Origin: a virus
Direction: 5' to 3' (one strand)
IMG/VR virus record: IMGVR_UViG_3300009702_001279
Coordinates: 1-21,501 of that record
Length of the DNA stretch: 21,501 nucleotides
Below the pieces are notes generated by a model. It saw only the letters and a list, made by a program, of their open reading frames with translations, had not been told where the DNA came from and searched no databases. The position numbers and the translations under genes are program-made. Each line of letters starts with the position of its first letter. Position 1 is the first letter of the stretch. Of this stretch, positions 7,162 through 16,120 are shown piece after piece.

Positions 7162-7608
7162 ATGACAACGCAAAAACCCGATAACGAGCTGGATGCACTC
7201 CTCCCGGATAGCGACATCGAGATCCGCGGTGAGGCCATCACGGTCACGGAAATAACCTTCATCCAGTCGCTGCCGCTGGAGCCGGTTATCCAACCCATGA
7301 TCGACGATCTGGCGGAGCTGTTCATTGGTGATGACAGCCGCGATGACGGCGCCGCCGTCTCGTACCAGGCCATGGCGTCAGTGTTCGGTTCGCACGCCGA
7401 ACTGTTGCTGCGCATGCTCTCACTGGCCACCGGAAAACCGCGAGACTGGATCGAATCCTTGAGCGATGCAGACGGACAACTGCTCACCATGACCTTCTGG
7501 CAAGTGAACAAGGATTTTTTTACCAGGCGGCTCGTCATCGAAACGATGGCGGGCAAACTGAAGCACAAGGACGCAGTGCCGGATGGGGCCGCGTCTTTGC
7601 CACACTGA
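7162..7608 (+). CDS. Tail assembly chaperone G
   Basis: This 148-residue acidic protein lies directly before the tape measure gene, the standard place for the lambda gpG equivalent, which coats the tape measure protein and recruits tube subunits. Residues 20-100 are helical (PVIQPMIDDLAELFIG; FGSHAELLLRMLSLATGKP). The last 28 residues, after the slippery site at 7515-7521, are translated only by ribosomes that stay in frame. Those that slip make the longer GT product. A weak site, AAGGT at 7150-7154, precedes the ATG at 7162. Confidence 0.78.
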   Translation: MTTQKPDNELDALLPDSDIEIRGEAITVTEITFIQSLPLEPVIQPMIDDLAELFIGDDSRDDGAAVSYQAMASVFGSHAELLLRMLSLATGKPRDWIESLSDADGQLLTMTFWQVNKDFFTRRLVIETMAGKLKHKDAVPDGAASLPH

Positions 7609-7787
7609 TCGCCCATGGGCACCGGCGTAGCGACCTGCCGCACTACACCCTGCGGCAGATACAGCTGTACTACCGCGAGGCGCTGGTCCTCGATGAACAC
7701 GCCCGCGCCAACCGCATCGAGGACGTCGCCATTGCCTTCGGCAGCAAAGACATGAACAAGATCGTGAGATCACTAAGGAAACGCTAA
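7162..7787 (+). CDS. Tail assembly chaperone GT, by -1 frameshift
   Basis: A -1 slip at 7515-7521 joins the first 120 codons of G to 88 codons in the -1 frame (7521-7784), giving a 208-residue product. The -1 frame is open throughout and encodes a convincing T domain, including GWGRVFATLIAHGHRRSDLP, then YTLRQIQLYYREALVL. In lambda-type tails G and GT are made in a fixed ratio, and the T part binds tube subunits. The T frame has no ATG near its start, so frameshifting is the simplest route to its expression. It ends in TAATG, overlapping the tape measure start. Confidence 0.85.
7515..7554 (+). promoter_or_regulatory. -1 ribosomal frameshift signal: T7 slip site plus hairpin
   Basis: Seven consecutive T residues (7515-7521) lie in the exact T-TTT-TTT phase of the G frame, a canonical slippery heptamer. 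After an 8-base spacer (7522-7529), an 11-base-pair stem pairs 7530-7540 with 7544-7554 around an AAA loop, with two G-U pairs. Spacer length and stem strength are in the usual range for stimulating -1 slippage. The elements are read directly; only the efficiency is unknown. Confidence 0.85.
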
Positions 7788-10042
7788 TGACCAGTGATAA
7801 AGAACTGCTGATCAAAATTCGCGCCGACATACGCCAGTCGTTGCGCGAGATGAAGCGCATGTCGAAGGAAATCCGCACGACCGGAACGGCCTTAGAGAAA
7901 TCATCCAGGCAGGTAGCGTCGATGGGAAAGGCCATGACCTTTCTCAAAAGAGGTGCAGCGGCGTATCTCTCGTTGCGGTTGGCGAAAGCGTTGGTCTTGC
8001 AGGCTGATGATTTCAATACCTTACAGGCGAGGATTAAAACCGCCACGCGTGAAACGGGAGATTATGTTGAGGTATCAAAGAAGTTGTTCTCGGTATCTCA
8101 ACAGAACGGGTCATCGCTGGAATCCAGCGTGTCGCTCTTTCAAAGGCTGGCATTGTCAGCCAAAGCCCTTGGCGCGACCAACAAAGACATCATAACGGTA
8201 ACTGATACGGTACAGAAGCTGGGTGTAATAGGCGGGTCATCTACCGCTGCAATGGCGGCAGGCACAATCCAGTTCGGGCAGGCACTTTCATCCGGGACGG
8301 TTCACGCGGAAGAAATAAATTCAGTCATTGAAAATATGCCTGAATTGGCAGTCAGAATAGAAAAGTCACTAAAACTACTGCCAGGCACGCTGAAAAACGC
8401 CGTTGTACAAGGCAAGGTATTAAGCCGCGATGTCTTCCAGGCGCTCTTGAGAAGTGCGCCTGAAGTCGCAAAAGAATTTGAATCAATTCCTGATTCCGTA
8501 CGACGTTCATCACAGTCACTATCGAACAGTTTTGACAAGTTCCTCAGTCAACTCGACAGTTCTATCGGACTCACGCAGCGGCTGGCGTCACTCTTCAGAT
8601 CGCTATCTGACGAGTTGGCAGGAACCGGCAGGACGACAGCGCAAATTCGTAAAGATATCGAGGCGCTGCGTCAGCGTGGCCCCTCAAGCCGATTGGGCGG
8701 CCAGGCGGACTTCAAGGCTGGACTACGACGACTGGAAAACGAACTGAATGCAGCGCTTGAGAAAGCGGGTGGTATTGGCGGCATCAGCTTAAAACTACAA
8801 AATCTGGATGACCAGATCGCACAGCTGGATTCCAGGCTTGAAATAAGTGCAGGGTCTCGTAACCGACGCGCAGCGGTTGTTATCCAGACGCGCCTTACAG
8901 AACTGAAGCGCCAAAAATCAACACTGCTGGATGCGTTGGCAAGCGCTGAATTTAATAGCGGTGGCCCCGCCCCGAAGAAAACCCCGTCCGGGCCTACACC
9001 CGATCAACAGCAGTTACTTGACAGTAATAATAAAATCGTTAGCGCGCTACAGCTGCAAGCGGCAACCTTTGGAAAGACAAGCGAACAAATCGCCCTCTAC
9101 AGGCTGGAACTGAACGGCGCAACACCAGCACAACTGAAGGCGGCGAGGGCGGCTATTGATTCAACCAACGCCATGCGCGACCAGGTGAGCGGCCTGCAGG
9201 CAGAAATCGCCGCAGAACAAGCACTGACTGCGGCGCAGGACGACAGGAACCAGCAACTCAAGCAAGAAGGCCAGCAGGTCATCCAGGACACCCTCACGGC
9301 TCAGGAGCAGCTCAACCAGAAGCTGGCACATTACCGAGAACTGCTTAACGCCGGCACCATCAGCCAGGACGTCTATGATCGCGCCAAAACAAGCGCACAA
9401 CAGTCGTTTCAGGAAACGGCAGATTCAGGCGACAACACCTTCGCCCAGTTAAAGGATGCAGGCAGACAATGGGGCGACTCGTTCACCAACACACTGGCAG
9501 ATATCGTCACCACCGGAAAAGGCAACTTCAAGGACCTGGCCGACTCCATCATCAAAGACCTCGCGAGAATCGCGATTCGGCAGTCGATCACAAAGCCGCT
9601 ACTGGCCGCCGCTGGTATTCCAGCATTCGCCTCGGGTGGGCCTGTGGTTGGTCCGGGCACTGCGACATCAGATTCCATACAGGCCCGTCTGTCAGCCGGT
9701 GAATATGTTATCCGTGCCGATGCGGTGCGCGCCTACAGTCCGCAGTTTCTGGAGGCCATCAACCAGATGCGACTGCCGCGTTATGCCAACGTCCCGCCGA
9801 TCACCATTTCCCGACCCGGGACGCACTTCGCCTCTGGCGGCCTGGTCGATGGTGCGCGCCCAGCCGGCGATGTGAAAGTCGAGATCGTCAACAATGGTCA
9901 ACCGGCCCGTGTGACAGACACCCAGGTGAGCGTAGATCCCAAGGACTTTATCATCCGCGTAATGATCGAAGACCAGAACAGCAACGGTCCGGCGATAACC
10001 AACCTGCAGAGCACCTTCGGGTTGCGTAGGTCCCCACGCTGA
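7787..10042 (+). CDS. Tail tape measure protein
   Basis: This 751-residue protein sets tail length and helps DNA entry. Residues about 55-260 match the phage tape measure N-terminal domain (LQARIKTATRETGDY; LFQRLALSAKALGA; IQFGQALSSGTVHAEEINSV). Residues 260-590 are largely coiled-coil with many Gln and Ala. The end carries AFASGGPVVGPGTATSDS and ARLSAGEYVIRADAVRAY (about 612-650), the usual C-terminal module. At roughly 0.15 nm per residue the tail would be near 110 nm, an inference. The ATG overlaps the T stop, and its own stop overlaps the next start. The first half (to about 9100) is visibly more AT-rich than the rest. Confidence 0.93.
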   Translation: MTSDKELLIKIRADIRQSLREMKRMSKEIRTTGTALEKSSRQVASMGKAMTFLKRGAAAYLSLRLAKALVLQADDFNTLQARIKTATRETGDYVEVSKKLFSVSQQNGSSLESSVSLFQRLALSAKALGATNKDIITVTDTVQKLGVIGGSSTAAMAAGTIQFGQALSSGTVHAEEINSVIENMPELAVRIEKSLKLLPGTLKNAVVQGKVLSRDVFQALLRSAPEVAKEFESIPDSVRRSSQSLSNSFDKFLSQLDSSIGLTQRLASLFRSLSDELAGTGRTTAQIRKDIEALRQRGPSSRLGGQADFKAGLRRLENELNAALEKAGGIGGISLKLQNLDDQIAQLDSRLEISAGSRNRRAAVVIQTRLTELKRQKSTLLDALASAEFNSGGPAPKKTPSGPTPDQQQLLDSNNKIVSALQLQAATFGKTSEQIALYRLELNGATPAQLKAARAAIDSTNAMRDQVSGLQAEIAAEQALTAAQDDRNQQLKQEGQQVIQDTLTAQEQLNQKLAHYRELLNAGTISQDVYDRAKTSAQQSFQETADSGDNTFAQLKDAGRQWGDSFTNTLADIVTTGKGNFKDLADSIIKDLARIAIRQSITKPLLAAAGIPAFASGGPVVGPGTATSDSIQARLSAGEYVIRADAVRAYSPQFLEAINQMRLPRYANVPPITISRPGTHFASGGLVDGARPAGDVKVEIVNNGQPARVTDTQVSVDPKDFIIRVMIEDQNSNGPAITNLQSTFGLRRSPR

Positions 10043-10419
10043 TGGAGGCCTTCCCCACCTACGGACAGTGGCTCATGTACGGCTTCGGCGAACAGCCTTC
10101 CTCTGCGGTGATTCGCACGCAAATGGAATCCGGCCCACCCAAGCAGGTGCAACGCTACAGCCGCGTCATGGTATCCAAACCCGTTTCTATCCTGTTTACC
10201 GCCACGGAATACGCCAGCTTCAAAACATGGGTCTCTACACAGATCAGCGGCGGCGCGGACTGGTTCAGCATCGATGACCCGGTCGACGGCGTGAACAAGC
10301 AGATGCGCATGGTCGCCAGCCAGGGTCAGCCAATCTATACATCTAAAGCCTATCAGTCCGCACCCGGCGGGCCACTTGGCTGGCAAGTTACCTTCAAGCT
10401 GGAGGCCTGGGAGTCCTGA
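10042..10419 (+). CDS. Minor tail protein after the tape measure
   Basis: This 125-residue protein begins FPTYGQWLMYGFGEQPSS, contains WFSIDDPVDGVNKQMRMV and ends in a beta strand (GWQVTFKLEAW). This arrangement is typical of small distal-tail proteins encoded right after the tape measure gene, in the place of lambda gpM. I infer a distal tail tip or hub-adaptor role. The start codon overlaps the tape measure stop (TGATG), and its stop overlaps the next ATG, so the tail-tip genes form one coupled unit. Confidence 0.7.
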   Translation: MEAFPTYGQWLMYGFGEQPSSAVIRTQMESGPPKQVQRYSRVMVSKPVSILFTATEYASFKTWVSTQISGGADWFSIDDPVDGVNKQMRMVASQGQPIYTSKAYQSAPGGPLGWQVTFKLEAWES

Positions 10420-10895
10420 TGCCTCGCGTCTATTCCACCACCTTCCATAACGTCATCAACGATACCGGCGCGCCGGAAGCGCCGCTGATCCTGCTGGAAA
10501 TCAACCACCCGGACCTCACCACGCCGATACGCGTGGTCAACGACCGGCAGGATCTGGTATCAAACGGAAATACCTTTATCGCCATGGCCTTCCGTGCCGC
10601 GTTGCCCTCAGAGCCTGAAAAGGGCCTGCCGAAAGCACGTCTGGCCATGGATAACGTCGGCAAGGAGCTGGTGACCTGGATCGATGGGTCGAATGGTGGC
10701 GAGGGCGCCACCGTGCGCATGATGCAGGTGCTGCGCTCCAACCCGGACAACCTGGAAGTCGATATCACCATGGATCTCAGCGATGTGACCATGGACAGCC
10801 TGGAAGTCACCGCCACGCTCGGCTTCGAAGACCTGCTGAACCGTCCGGCAGTCATGCTCAGCTACCGGCCTGACAAAGCACCGGGGGTATTCTGA
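10419..10895 (+). CDS. DUF1833-family minor tail protein
   Basis: This 158-residue protein matches the DUF1833 pattern: LILLEINHPDLTTPIRVVND, then DLVSNGNTFIAMAFRAALPSE, then LAMDNVGKELVTWI. Members lie in tail-tip operons in the position of lambda gpL and probably join the tip complex. It lacks the C-terminal cysteines expected for an iron-sulfur cluster in gpL itself, so direct equivalence is not claimed. It shares a base with each neighbouring gene. Confidence 0.82.
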   Translation: MPRVYSTTFHNVINDTGAPEAPLILLEINHPDLTTPIRVVNDRQDLVSNGNTFIAMAFRAALPSEPEKGLPKARLAMDNVGKELVTWIDGSNGGEGATVRMMQVLRSNPDNLEVDITMDLSDVTMDSLEVTATLGFEDLLNRPAVMLSYRPDKAPGVF

Positions 10896-11278
10896 TGCAT
10901 TGGGCCGAGACCTACGTGGGACAACCCTACGTGCCAGGCGAGCACGACTGTGGCGCCTTTGCCGCGCGCGTCATGCGCGAACAGTTCGCCCGCGAGATCC
11001 TCCTGCCGACCGAGCGCGGTTGTGGACTACGTGACGATTCCCGGCAGATCAATCGCTTGCTCGATGATTTTGGTGTACCCGTCCAGCAGCCGGCGGAAGT
11101 CGATGCCGTCGTGATGGTCTCACGCGGCATGCTGTCTCACGTGGGCATTTACTGCGAGATCAACGCCGAAGCTCATGTCGTGCATGCCATGAAAAATGCC
11201 GGACAAGTCTGCCTGCACAAGCTCAGGCAGCTGGAACACATGGGCCTGCATGTCGAGGGATACTACCGATGGCGCTGA
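10895..11278 (+). CDS. NlpC/P60 tail-tip peptidoglycan peptidase
   Basis: This 127-residue enzyme matches compact NlpC/P60 cysteine peptidases of phage tails, which cut cell-wall peptides during DNA entry. Probable catalytic residues are Cys19 in HDCGAFAARV and His82 in LSHVGIY, with His97 in HVVHAM as the likely third residue. It corresponds to the NlpC/P60 half of lambda gpK, without a JAB domain. It overlaps the hub gene by 10 bases. The hub begins with a possible ubiquitin-like fold, a partner known for this peptidase family in phages. Confidence 0.85.
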   Translation: MHWAETYVGQPYVPGEHDCGAFAARVMREQFAREILLPTERGCGLRDDSRQINRLLDDFGVPVQQPAEVDAVVMVSRGMLSHVGIYCEINAEAHVVHAMKNAGQVCLHKLRQLEHMGLHVEGYYRWR

Positions 11279-14200
11279 CCTATTGCCCGCATCCCATGCT
11301 GTCAGCTGTTGATCGGCAATACATCGAAGTGCCGGTGCTGCCGAAGGAAACTCTGTTTGATTACCTGCGCCGGATAAAAATCCCCATTGGTGTGCAACCG
11401 TTCGTTATTGGCTTTAACGACAGGATCGTGTCTCTGGACGAGAGCCAGGCGCTGCGGCCCGGAAAGGGCGACATCATCACCGTACGCGCCGCCCTGCACA
11501 ATGGCGGTGGCGGCGGCAGTAACCCGCTGGTCACTATCCTGACCATTGCTGTGCTGGTCTTCGCGCCGTATGCAGCATTCGCACTTGCTTCGTCCGTAGC
11601 GGCTACAGCAGCTGGTGCCTCCGCCGTATTTTTTACAACCCAAGCCGCCGTCACTGTCGGCGGCATGCTGCTGATACAAGCCATTGCCAAACCCCCCGCA
11701 CTAGATACAGGCGATCCGGCCATCGCCCGGCAATTCACCATCAACGGTGGCAGTAACTCCGCCAGACCCATGCAGCCGATGACGTTGATCATCGGCAAGG
11801 TCAAGCACTTCCCGGATCTTGGCGCCAAGGAGTACTTCTCTCAGGTTGGCGAAGACAGCTTCCTGCACCAGGTGTTCAACTTCGGTCTGTCCGACCTGGT
11901 GCTCACAGAGATGAAAATCGGCGACACGCTCGTTTCCAGCTTCATGGATGTTGATCTGGAAGAGTCCGGTGCTGACGGGGCCATCGTCAATTTCCCGGGC
12001 AATGTCGACACGCTGCCCGGTGCGGCCATCGTGGCCGACGCGACGCAAACGTGGATTGAGCGCACCGGTTCACTCAATACAACGCGGTTAATCGTAGATA
12101 TCGGCGGCCAGCTGAATGCCTTCGCCAAGGATCCCCCCGGCCAGATTCTGGACTATGGTGCGCTGCTGGAAATTGAATACCGCGTCACCGGCCAGACAAC
12201 CTGGTTGCCCTTCTTCGGGACCACCAACCGCGCCACGGTGAGTGGCGGGAAAAAGCCGATTCGTTTTTCCTTCGGCGCCGATGTGGCCTCCGGGCAGTAT
12301 GACGTGCGCGTTCGATGGTTCTCGGATGTTGCAGGCAACCTGAATCCCTCCGACAGTAAAAACGGCGCACAAGCCAACCTGAACTGGTTGGCCTTGCGTT
12401 CCGTGCAATCCGACACCGCCGATTACACGGGGCAAAAGCGCGTCGGACTGCGTATCCGTGCCAGCGGCCAGCTATCCGGCACCATCGCACGGTTCAATGC
12501 CATCGCCAGCGGCCGCGTACCGGTCTGGAACGGATCCGCCTGGGTGACGCAGGAAAGCAGCAATCCGGCCTGGTGGTTCCGCTGGTTTGCCCTCGGCAAG
12601 GTCATCAACGGGCAACTCGCCTTCGGCGTCGGGCTGGATATCACCCGCATCGATGACGCCGCACTGAAAGCCTGGGGCGCCTGGTGTGATCTGAAGGGGC
12701 TCCAATGCAACTTTGACTGGCGCCGCACCAGCAGCCGCGCCGAGCTGCTGGAAGTCATTGCGCGTTGCGGCCGTGCCGTGCAGACCTGGCAGACCGGCAA
12801 GCTCGGCGTCGTCTATGACCAGGCCAACCAGCCCGTCGCGCAGGCCTTCGGTATGGGCAACATCGTCCTCAACTCGTTCCACGTGGATTACACCACACAG
12901 CGCCTCGCCGACGAGGTGGTGGGCGAGTTTATCAATCCTGCCATCGGCTGGGAGCTGGACACCGTGCGCGCCGTGGTGCCCGGTGTGACCAATCCGCAGC
13001 GCACCGCCACCCTGCGGTTCATCGGCATCACCGACAAAGCACAGGCCGGCAAGGAAGTACTGTTGCAAGCCTCCAGGCAGGTTTACCACCGCAAACGCAT
13101 CACCTGGGAATCGGATTTCGAGGGCATGGTGGCAAACCGCGGTGACGTGGTGGAGCTAAGCCACGACCTGACTCAATGGGGCGAGTCGGGCCGGCTGGTG
13201 GGCGGGACCACCACCGTGATGACACTGGATCATGATGTGTATATCGACCCGGTGGATACCAACTACATCGGCCTGCGCGAACCCGACGGCACCTATCTGG
13301 CCCATGAAATCGCCGATCCGCCGACAGCCGGGAACTACAGCTCGGTGATCCTGCTCACACCACTGGCTGTAGCGCCGGACAATAACAAACCGGTGAACTA
13401 CATCTGGCTGTTCGGCCCCAGCGCCACACCCGGGAACCGGTTGAAAATCGTCGACGTCAATGTCGTGAGTGAATCCCGCGTGCGCCTCACCGCCATTCCG
13501 GAAGTGTCAGCCTACTACGCCTCGGAAAACGGCAGCATCACCTATGTACCGCCAAACCCCTACGGCAACCGTGCGCCAGAGGTGCGCAATGTGCAGATCA
13601 TCGAGGAGCTGGCCAATGTCGGCGGCACCACCAACCTGAACATCACCTGGGATCTGGTCAACGCAGACCGCACCTCGGTTCGCATCGAAACCGATACCGG
13701 CCTGCTGGAGTTTGCGGGCACCAGTGACCAGAACCGTTATTCCGGCGTGTTCGAGCAAGGACAGGTGCTGACTATTACGCTGTCACCAGTCACGCTGGTG
13801 AACATCCGCGACCTGCAGCCCATCCCCTACAGCGCGAGCTATACCATCCTCGGCCTGGCCGCCATCCCCAGTGATGTGCAAAACCTGACGTCGACCCTCG
13901 AAGGGTTCGGTGCTCGCCTGAGCTGGGACTATGTCTCGGATCTGGACGTGTCTGAATACGAAATCCGCGAGGGGGCAAACTGGGCGACATCCACGTTTGT
14001 GGCACGTGTCCAGAACAATGAATACCAGCTGGGTCTGCTGGCGGATGGCCCGCACACCTACCTGGTGAAGGCCGTCGATATCCCGGGCAACCTCTCTGCA
14101 CTGGAGGCCAGCGTAACGTTCACCGTCAACCTGCCATCGCAGCTGGTGATTGCCAACACGTTTGAAGGTGAAGCGGTCGTGCTGACCTGTACGGCCCCGG

Positions 14201-15387
14201 TAACCAGCTTCGCCATCGCTGAATATGAAATCCGCTATGGCAACGACTGGGCCAGCGGCACCTTTGTTGCTGTGAGCCGTACTACCTCTTTCTCCATCCG
14301 GGTTAATTTTGGCGGTACGCGGCGTTTCTGGGTGGCCGCCATCGATGCCGCAGGCAATACCGGCACGGCCGGTTCTGTCGATGTCGTGATTACCCCCCCG
14401 GCGCAACCGACAGTGACGCAGGACGTCATCGACAACAATGTGCTGCTGCGCTGGAGCGCCGCGTCTGGCAGCCTGACCATCGCGACGTATGAGATTCGCA
14501 AGGGCTCAACGTTCGCCACCGCCACCGTCTTACAGCGCGTCAACGGCACGTTCGCGACCTTTTTCGAGAACCAGTCAGGCACCTTCACCTACTGGGTGGC
14601 ACCGGTCGACAGCGCCGGCAACTTCGGTGTAGAGCGATCGATCACCGCACAGGTAGATGAACCGCCGGATTTCCAGCTGATCAACGACTATTTCACAGAT
14701 TTCCTTCCCGGCACAAAGACCAACGCGCTGGTGCTCGCCAACGGCGACCTGATGATGCCCGTCAACGCCAACGACTCTTACCAGGCGCATTTCGTCAACA
14801 ACGGCTACAACACACCACAGGACCAGATCAACGCTGGTTTCCTGCGTTTCATCCAGCCCTCCGTCAACGCCGCAAGCTATGAAGAGATCATCGATTACGG
14901 CGCCGTGCTGACCGGTTCACTGGTTTCACTGATCCTGAATAGCCTGGTGATCACAGGTAATGTCACCGTCACGCCCACCATCTCCTACCGAAAGCTCGCG
15001 ACAGATGCCTGGACAGACAACGTCGGTGTCTGGCAGATCTACGCGACCAACTTCCAGTTCGTAAAAATCCGTCTGGATGTCAGCGCCTCTGGCGGCGACG
15101 ACCTTCTGCAAGTGTTGGACCTTGAAACGAAGTTGAACATAAAGCTCAAAAACGATGCCGGCAGTGGCACGGCCAATGCCGCCGATCCGACAGGCACCGC
15201 TGTGACGTTCAATAAAACATTCATCGACATTACTTCGATCAACCTTTCACCGAACAGCACAGCCGCAGTCTCCGCCGTGTACGATTTCGTCGACGCGCCG
15301 AATCCAACAGGATTCAGTGTATACCTCTACGATCAGAACGGAGCCCGCGTCAGCGGCGCCTTCTCATGGACAGCAAAGGGTTTTTGA
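11269..15387 (+). CDS. Central tail hub / host specificity protein, gpJ-like
   Basis: This 1372-residue protein forms the tail tip. Residues 16-78 look like a small beta-grasp fold, ending in a five-Gly run (79-83). A strongly hydrophobic segment follows at 87-140, as in tail assembly protein I, so an I-like part may be fused to the hub. Residues 150-800 resemble the hub body (MTLIIGKVKHFPDLG; WFRWFALGKVINGQLAFG; FNCDW-like CNFDWRRTSSRAELLEVI). Three Fn3-like repeats follow at about 864-955, 956-1043 and 1044-1129. Residues 1130-1372 are beta-rich and may bind sugar. It overlaps the peptidase gene before it and lies one base from the fibre gene after it. Confidence 0.88.
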   Translation: MALTYCPHPMLSAVDRQYIEVPVLPKETLFDYLRRIKIPIGVQPFVIGFNDRIVSLDESQALRPGKGDIITVRAALHNGGGGGSNPLVTILTIAVLVFAPYAAFALASSVAATAAGASAVFFTTQAAVTVGGMLLIQAIAKPPALDTGDPAIARQFTINGGSNSARPMQPMTLIIGKVKHFPDLGAKEYFSQVGEDSFLHQVFNFGLSDLVLTEMKIGDTLVSSFMDVDLEESGADGAIVNFPGNVDTLPGAAIVADATQTWIERTGSLNTTRLIVDIGGQLNAFAKDPPGQILDYGALLEIEYRVTGQTTWLPFFGTTNRATVSGGKKPIRFSFGADVASGQYDVRVRWFSDVAGNLNPSDSKNGAQANLNWLALRSVQSDTADYTGQKRVGLRIRASGQLSGTIARFNAIASGRVPVWNGSAWVTQESSNPAWWFRWFALGKVINGQLAFGVGLDITRIDDAALKAWGAWCDLKGLQCNFDWRRTSSRAELLEVIARCGRAVQTWQTGKLGVVYDQANQPVAQAFGMGNIVLNSFHVDYTTQRLADEVVGEFINPAIGWELDTVRAVVPGVTNPQRTATLRFIGITDKAQAGKEVLLQASRQVYHRKRITWESDFEGMVANRGDVVELSHDLTQWGESGRLVGGTTTVMTLDHDVYIDPVDTNYIGLREPDGTYLAHEIADPPTAGNYSSVILLTPLAVAPDNNKPVNYIWLFGPSATPGNRLKIVDVNVVSESRVRLTAIPEVSAYYASENGSITYVPPNPYGNRAPEVRNVQIIEELANVGGTTNLNITWDLVNADRTSVRIETDTGLLEFAGTSDQNRYSGVFEQGQVLTITLSPVTLVNIRDLQPIPYSASYTILGLAAIPSDVQNLTSTLEGFGARLSWDYVSDLDVSEYEIREGANWATSTFVARVQNNEYQLGLLADGPHTYLVKAVDIPGNLSALEASVTFTVNLPSQLVIANTFEGEAVVLTCTAPVTSFAIAEYEIRYGNDWASGTFVAVSRTTSFSIRVNFGGTRRFWVAAIDAAGNTGTAGSVDVVITPPAQPTVTQDVIDNNVLLRWSAASGSLTIATYEIRKGSTFATATVLQRVNGTFATFFENQSGTFTYWVAPVDSAGNFGVERSITAQVDEPPDFQLINDYFTDFLPGTKTNALVLANGDLMMPVNANDSYQAHFVNNGYNTPQDQINAGFLRFIQPSVNAASYEEIIDYGAVLTGSLVSLILNSLVITGNVTVTPTISYRKLATDAWTDNVGVWQIYATNFQFVKIRLDVSASGGDDLLQVLDLETKLNIKLKNDAGSGTANAADPTGTAVTFNKTFIDITSINLSPNSTAAVSAVYDFVDAPNPTGFSVYLYDQNGARVSGAFSWTAKGF
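13860..14660 (+). repeat. Three tandem Fn3-like repeats in the hub protein
   Basis: Three successive units of about 85-92 codons share the core YEIREGANWATSTFVA, YEIRYGNDWASGTFVA and YEIRKGSTFATATVLQ. Each is followed by an aromatic Val-Ala-x-Asp strand and a Gly-Asn turn (VKAVDIPGNLS, VAAIDAAGNTG, VAPVDSAGNFG). They have diverged at DNA level, so this is a protein-level repeat and not a recent duplication. Such domains are common spacers or weak surface binders in tail proteins. Confidence 0.8.
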
Positions 15388-15388
15388 T

Positions 15389-16120
15389 ATGGTTGACTGG
15401 GCAACTCCGACACTGACAGACCTGTACCAGGACTTCCTCGACTTCCTGAAACAGCGAGACGATGATCTTGCCAAAATGTTTGATGGCAGCACGTCGACAG
15501 GCCTCCCGATCGGTACAATCCGGTGGAGCGATTCGAATGCGCGTTTTGAAAAATGGGATGGTACTACGTGGGGAGAATTAAAACTCAAATACAACATTAA
15601 TGCTGACATGGTCGACGGTAGACATGCGTCGGACCTTCCTGGACCAGGGCAGCTACTTGCGCTGGATGCTAACGGAAATTTACCTACGAATATCACGGGC
15701 GACGCAGATACTGTAGATGGTGCGCACGCATTCGAGTTGCGTGACAGGACAACTCACTCAGGGGTGCAGCCGCCTGTGTCGATTTCTCCACAGGGCGAAG
15801 GAAGCGGGCTAAATGCAGACCTATTGCGCAGCATGGTTATCTATTCAGGGACCATAAATGCAGATGGTTCTTCACCGGTAGGGGAGATCCCGAGCGGTTG
15901 GTCTTCCTCTCGAACCAGTACTGGCGTATATCAACTGGTTCACAATTTGAATACATCGAAAATCCGGCTATTTGTCCAGCCGTGGATTGTGGCAGGTAAT
16001 TTGACACTAAGCACGGCTGCGAATGCTGCGAGCAATGACCAGCAAACAATCCTGCTTGATAACCCAAATGGGACAAGAACAGACTCTGCCATCAATTGGA
16101 TGCTTGTTAAATATATATGA
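15389..16120 (+). CDS. Tail fibre or receptor-binding protein
   Basis: This 243-residue protein starts at the ATG at 15389, one base after the hub stop, with GCAAAGGG as a ribosome site. An N-terminal acidic helix (TLTDLYQDFLDFLKQRDDDL) probably docks to the tail. Residues 70-83 and 103-116 are repeats of the Ala-Asp-Val-Asp-Gly-x-His type common in fibre shafts (NADMVDGRHASDL; GDADTVDGAHAFEL). The C-terminal part is Ser/Thr-rich and beta-like, a candidate receptor-binding tip. Longer upstream starts lie inside the hub gene and were not chosen. The gene is more AT-rich than the hub, as often seen for exchanged host-range genes. Confidence 0.75.
   Translation: MVDWATPTLTDLYQDFLDFLKQRDDDLAKMFDGSTSTGLPIGTIRWSDSNARFEKWDGTTWGELKLKYNINADMVDGRHASDLPGPGQLLALDANGNLPTNITGDADTVDGAHAFELRDRTTHSGVQPPVSISPQGEGSGLNADLLRSMVIYSGTINADGSSPVGEIPSGWSSSRTSTGVYQLVHNLNTSKIRLFVQPWIVAGNLTLSTAANAASNDQQTILLDNPNGTRTDSAINWMLVKYI

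Noticed and set aside
7551-7600. Alternative frameshift site nearer the end of G (GGGCAAAC or GGGGCC)
   Set aside because: Neither is a phase-correct slippery heptamer, while T7 at 7515 with a hairpin is.
6960-7700. 246-codon minus-strand frame opposite the chaperone genes
   Set aside because: It overlaps the small tail protein and the G/GT genes and has low-complexity Ser-rich content; the plus-strand frameshift signal explains the region.
10419-10895. Full equivalence of the DUF1833 protein to lambda gpL
   Set aside because: The C-terminal cysteines needed for an iron-sulfur cluster are not present, so only a positional parallel is claimed.
12472-13089. 205-codon minus-strand frame within the hub gene
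   Set aside because: Fully antisense to the conserved hub body, with no ribosome site or domain.
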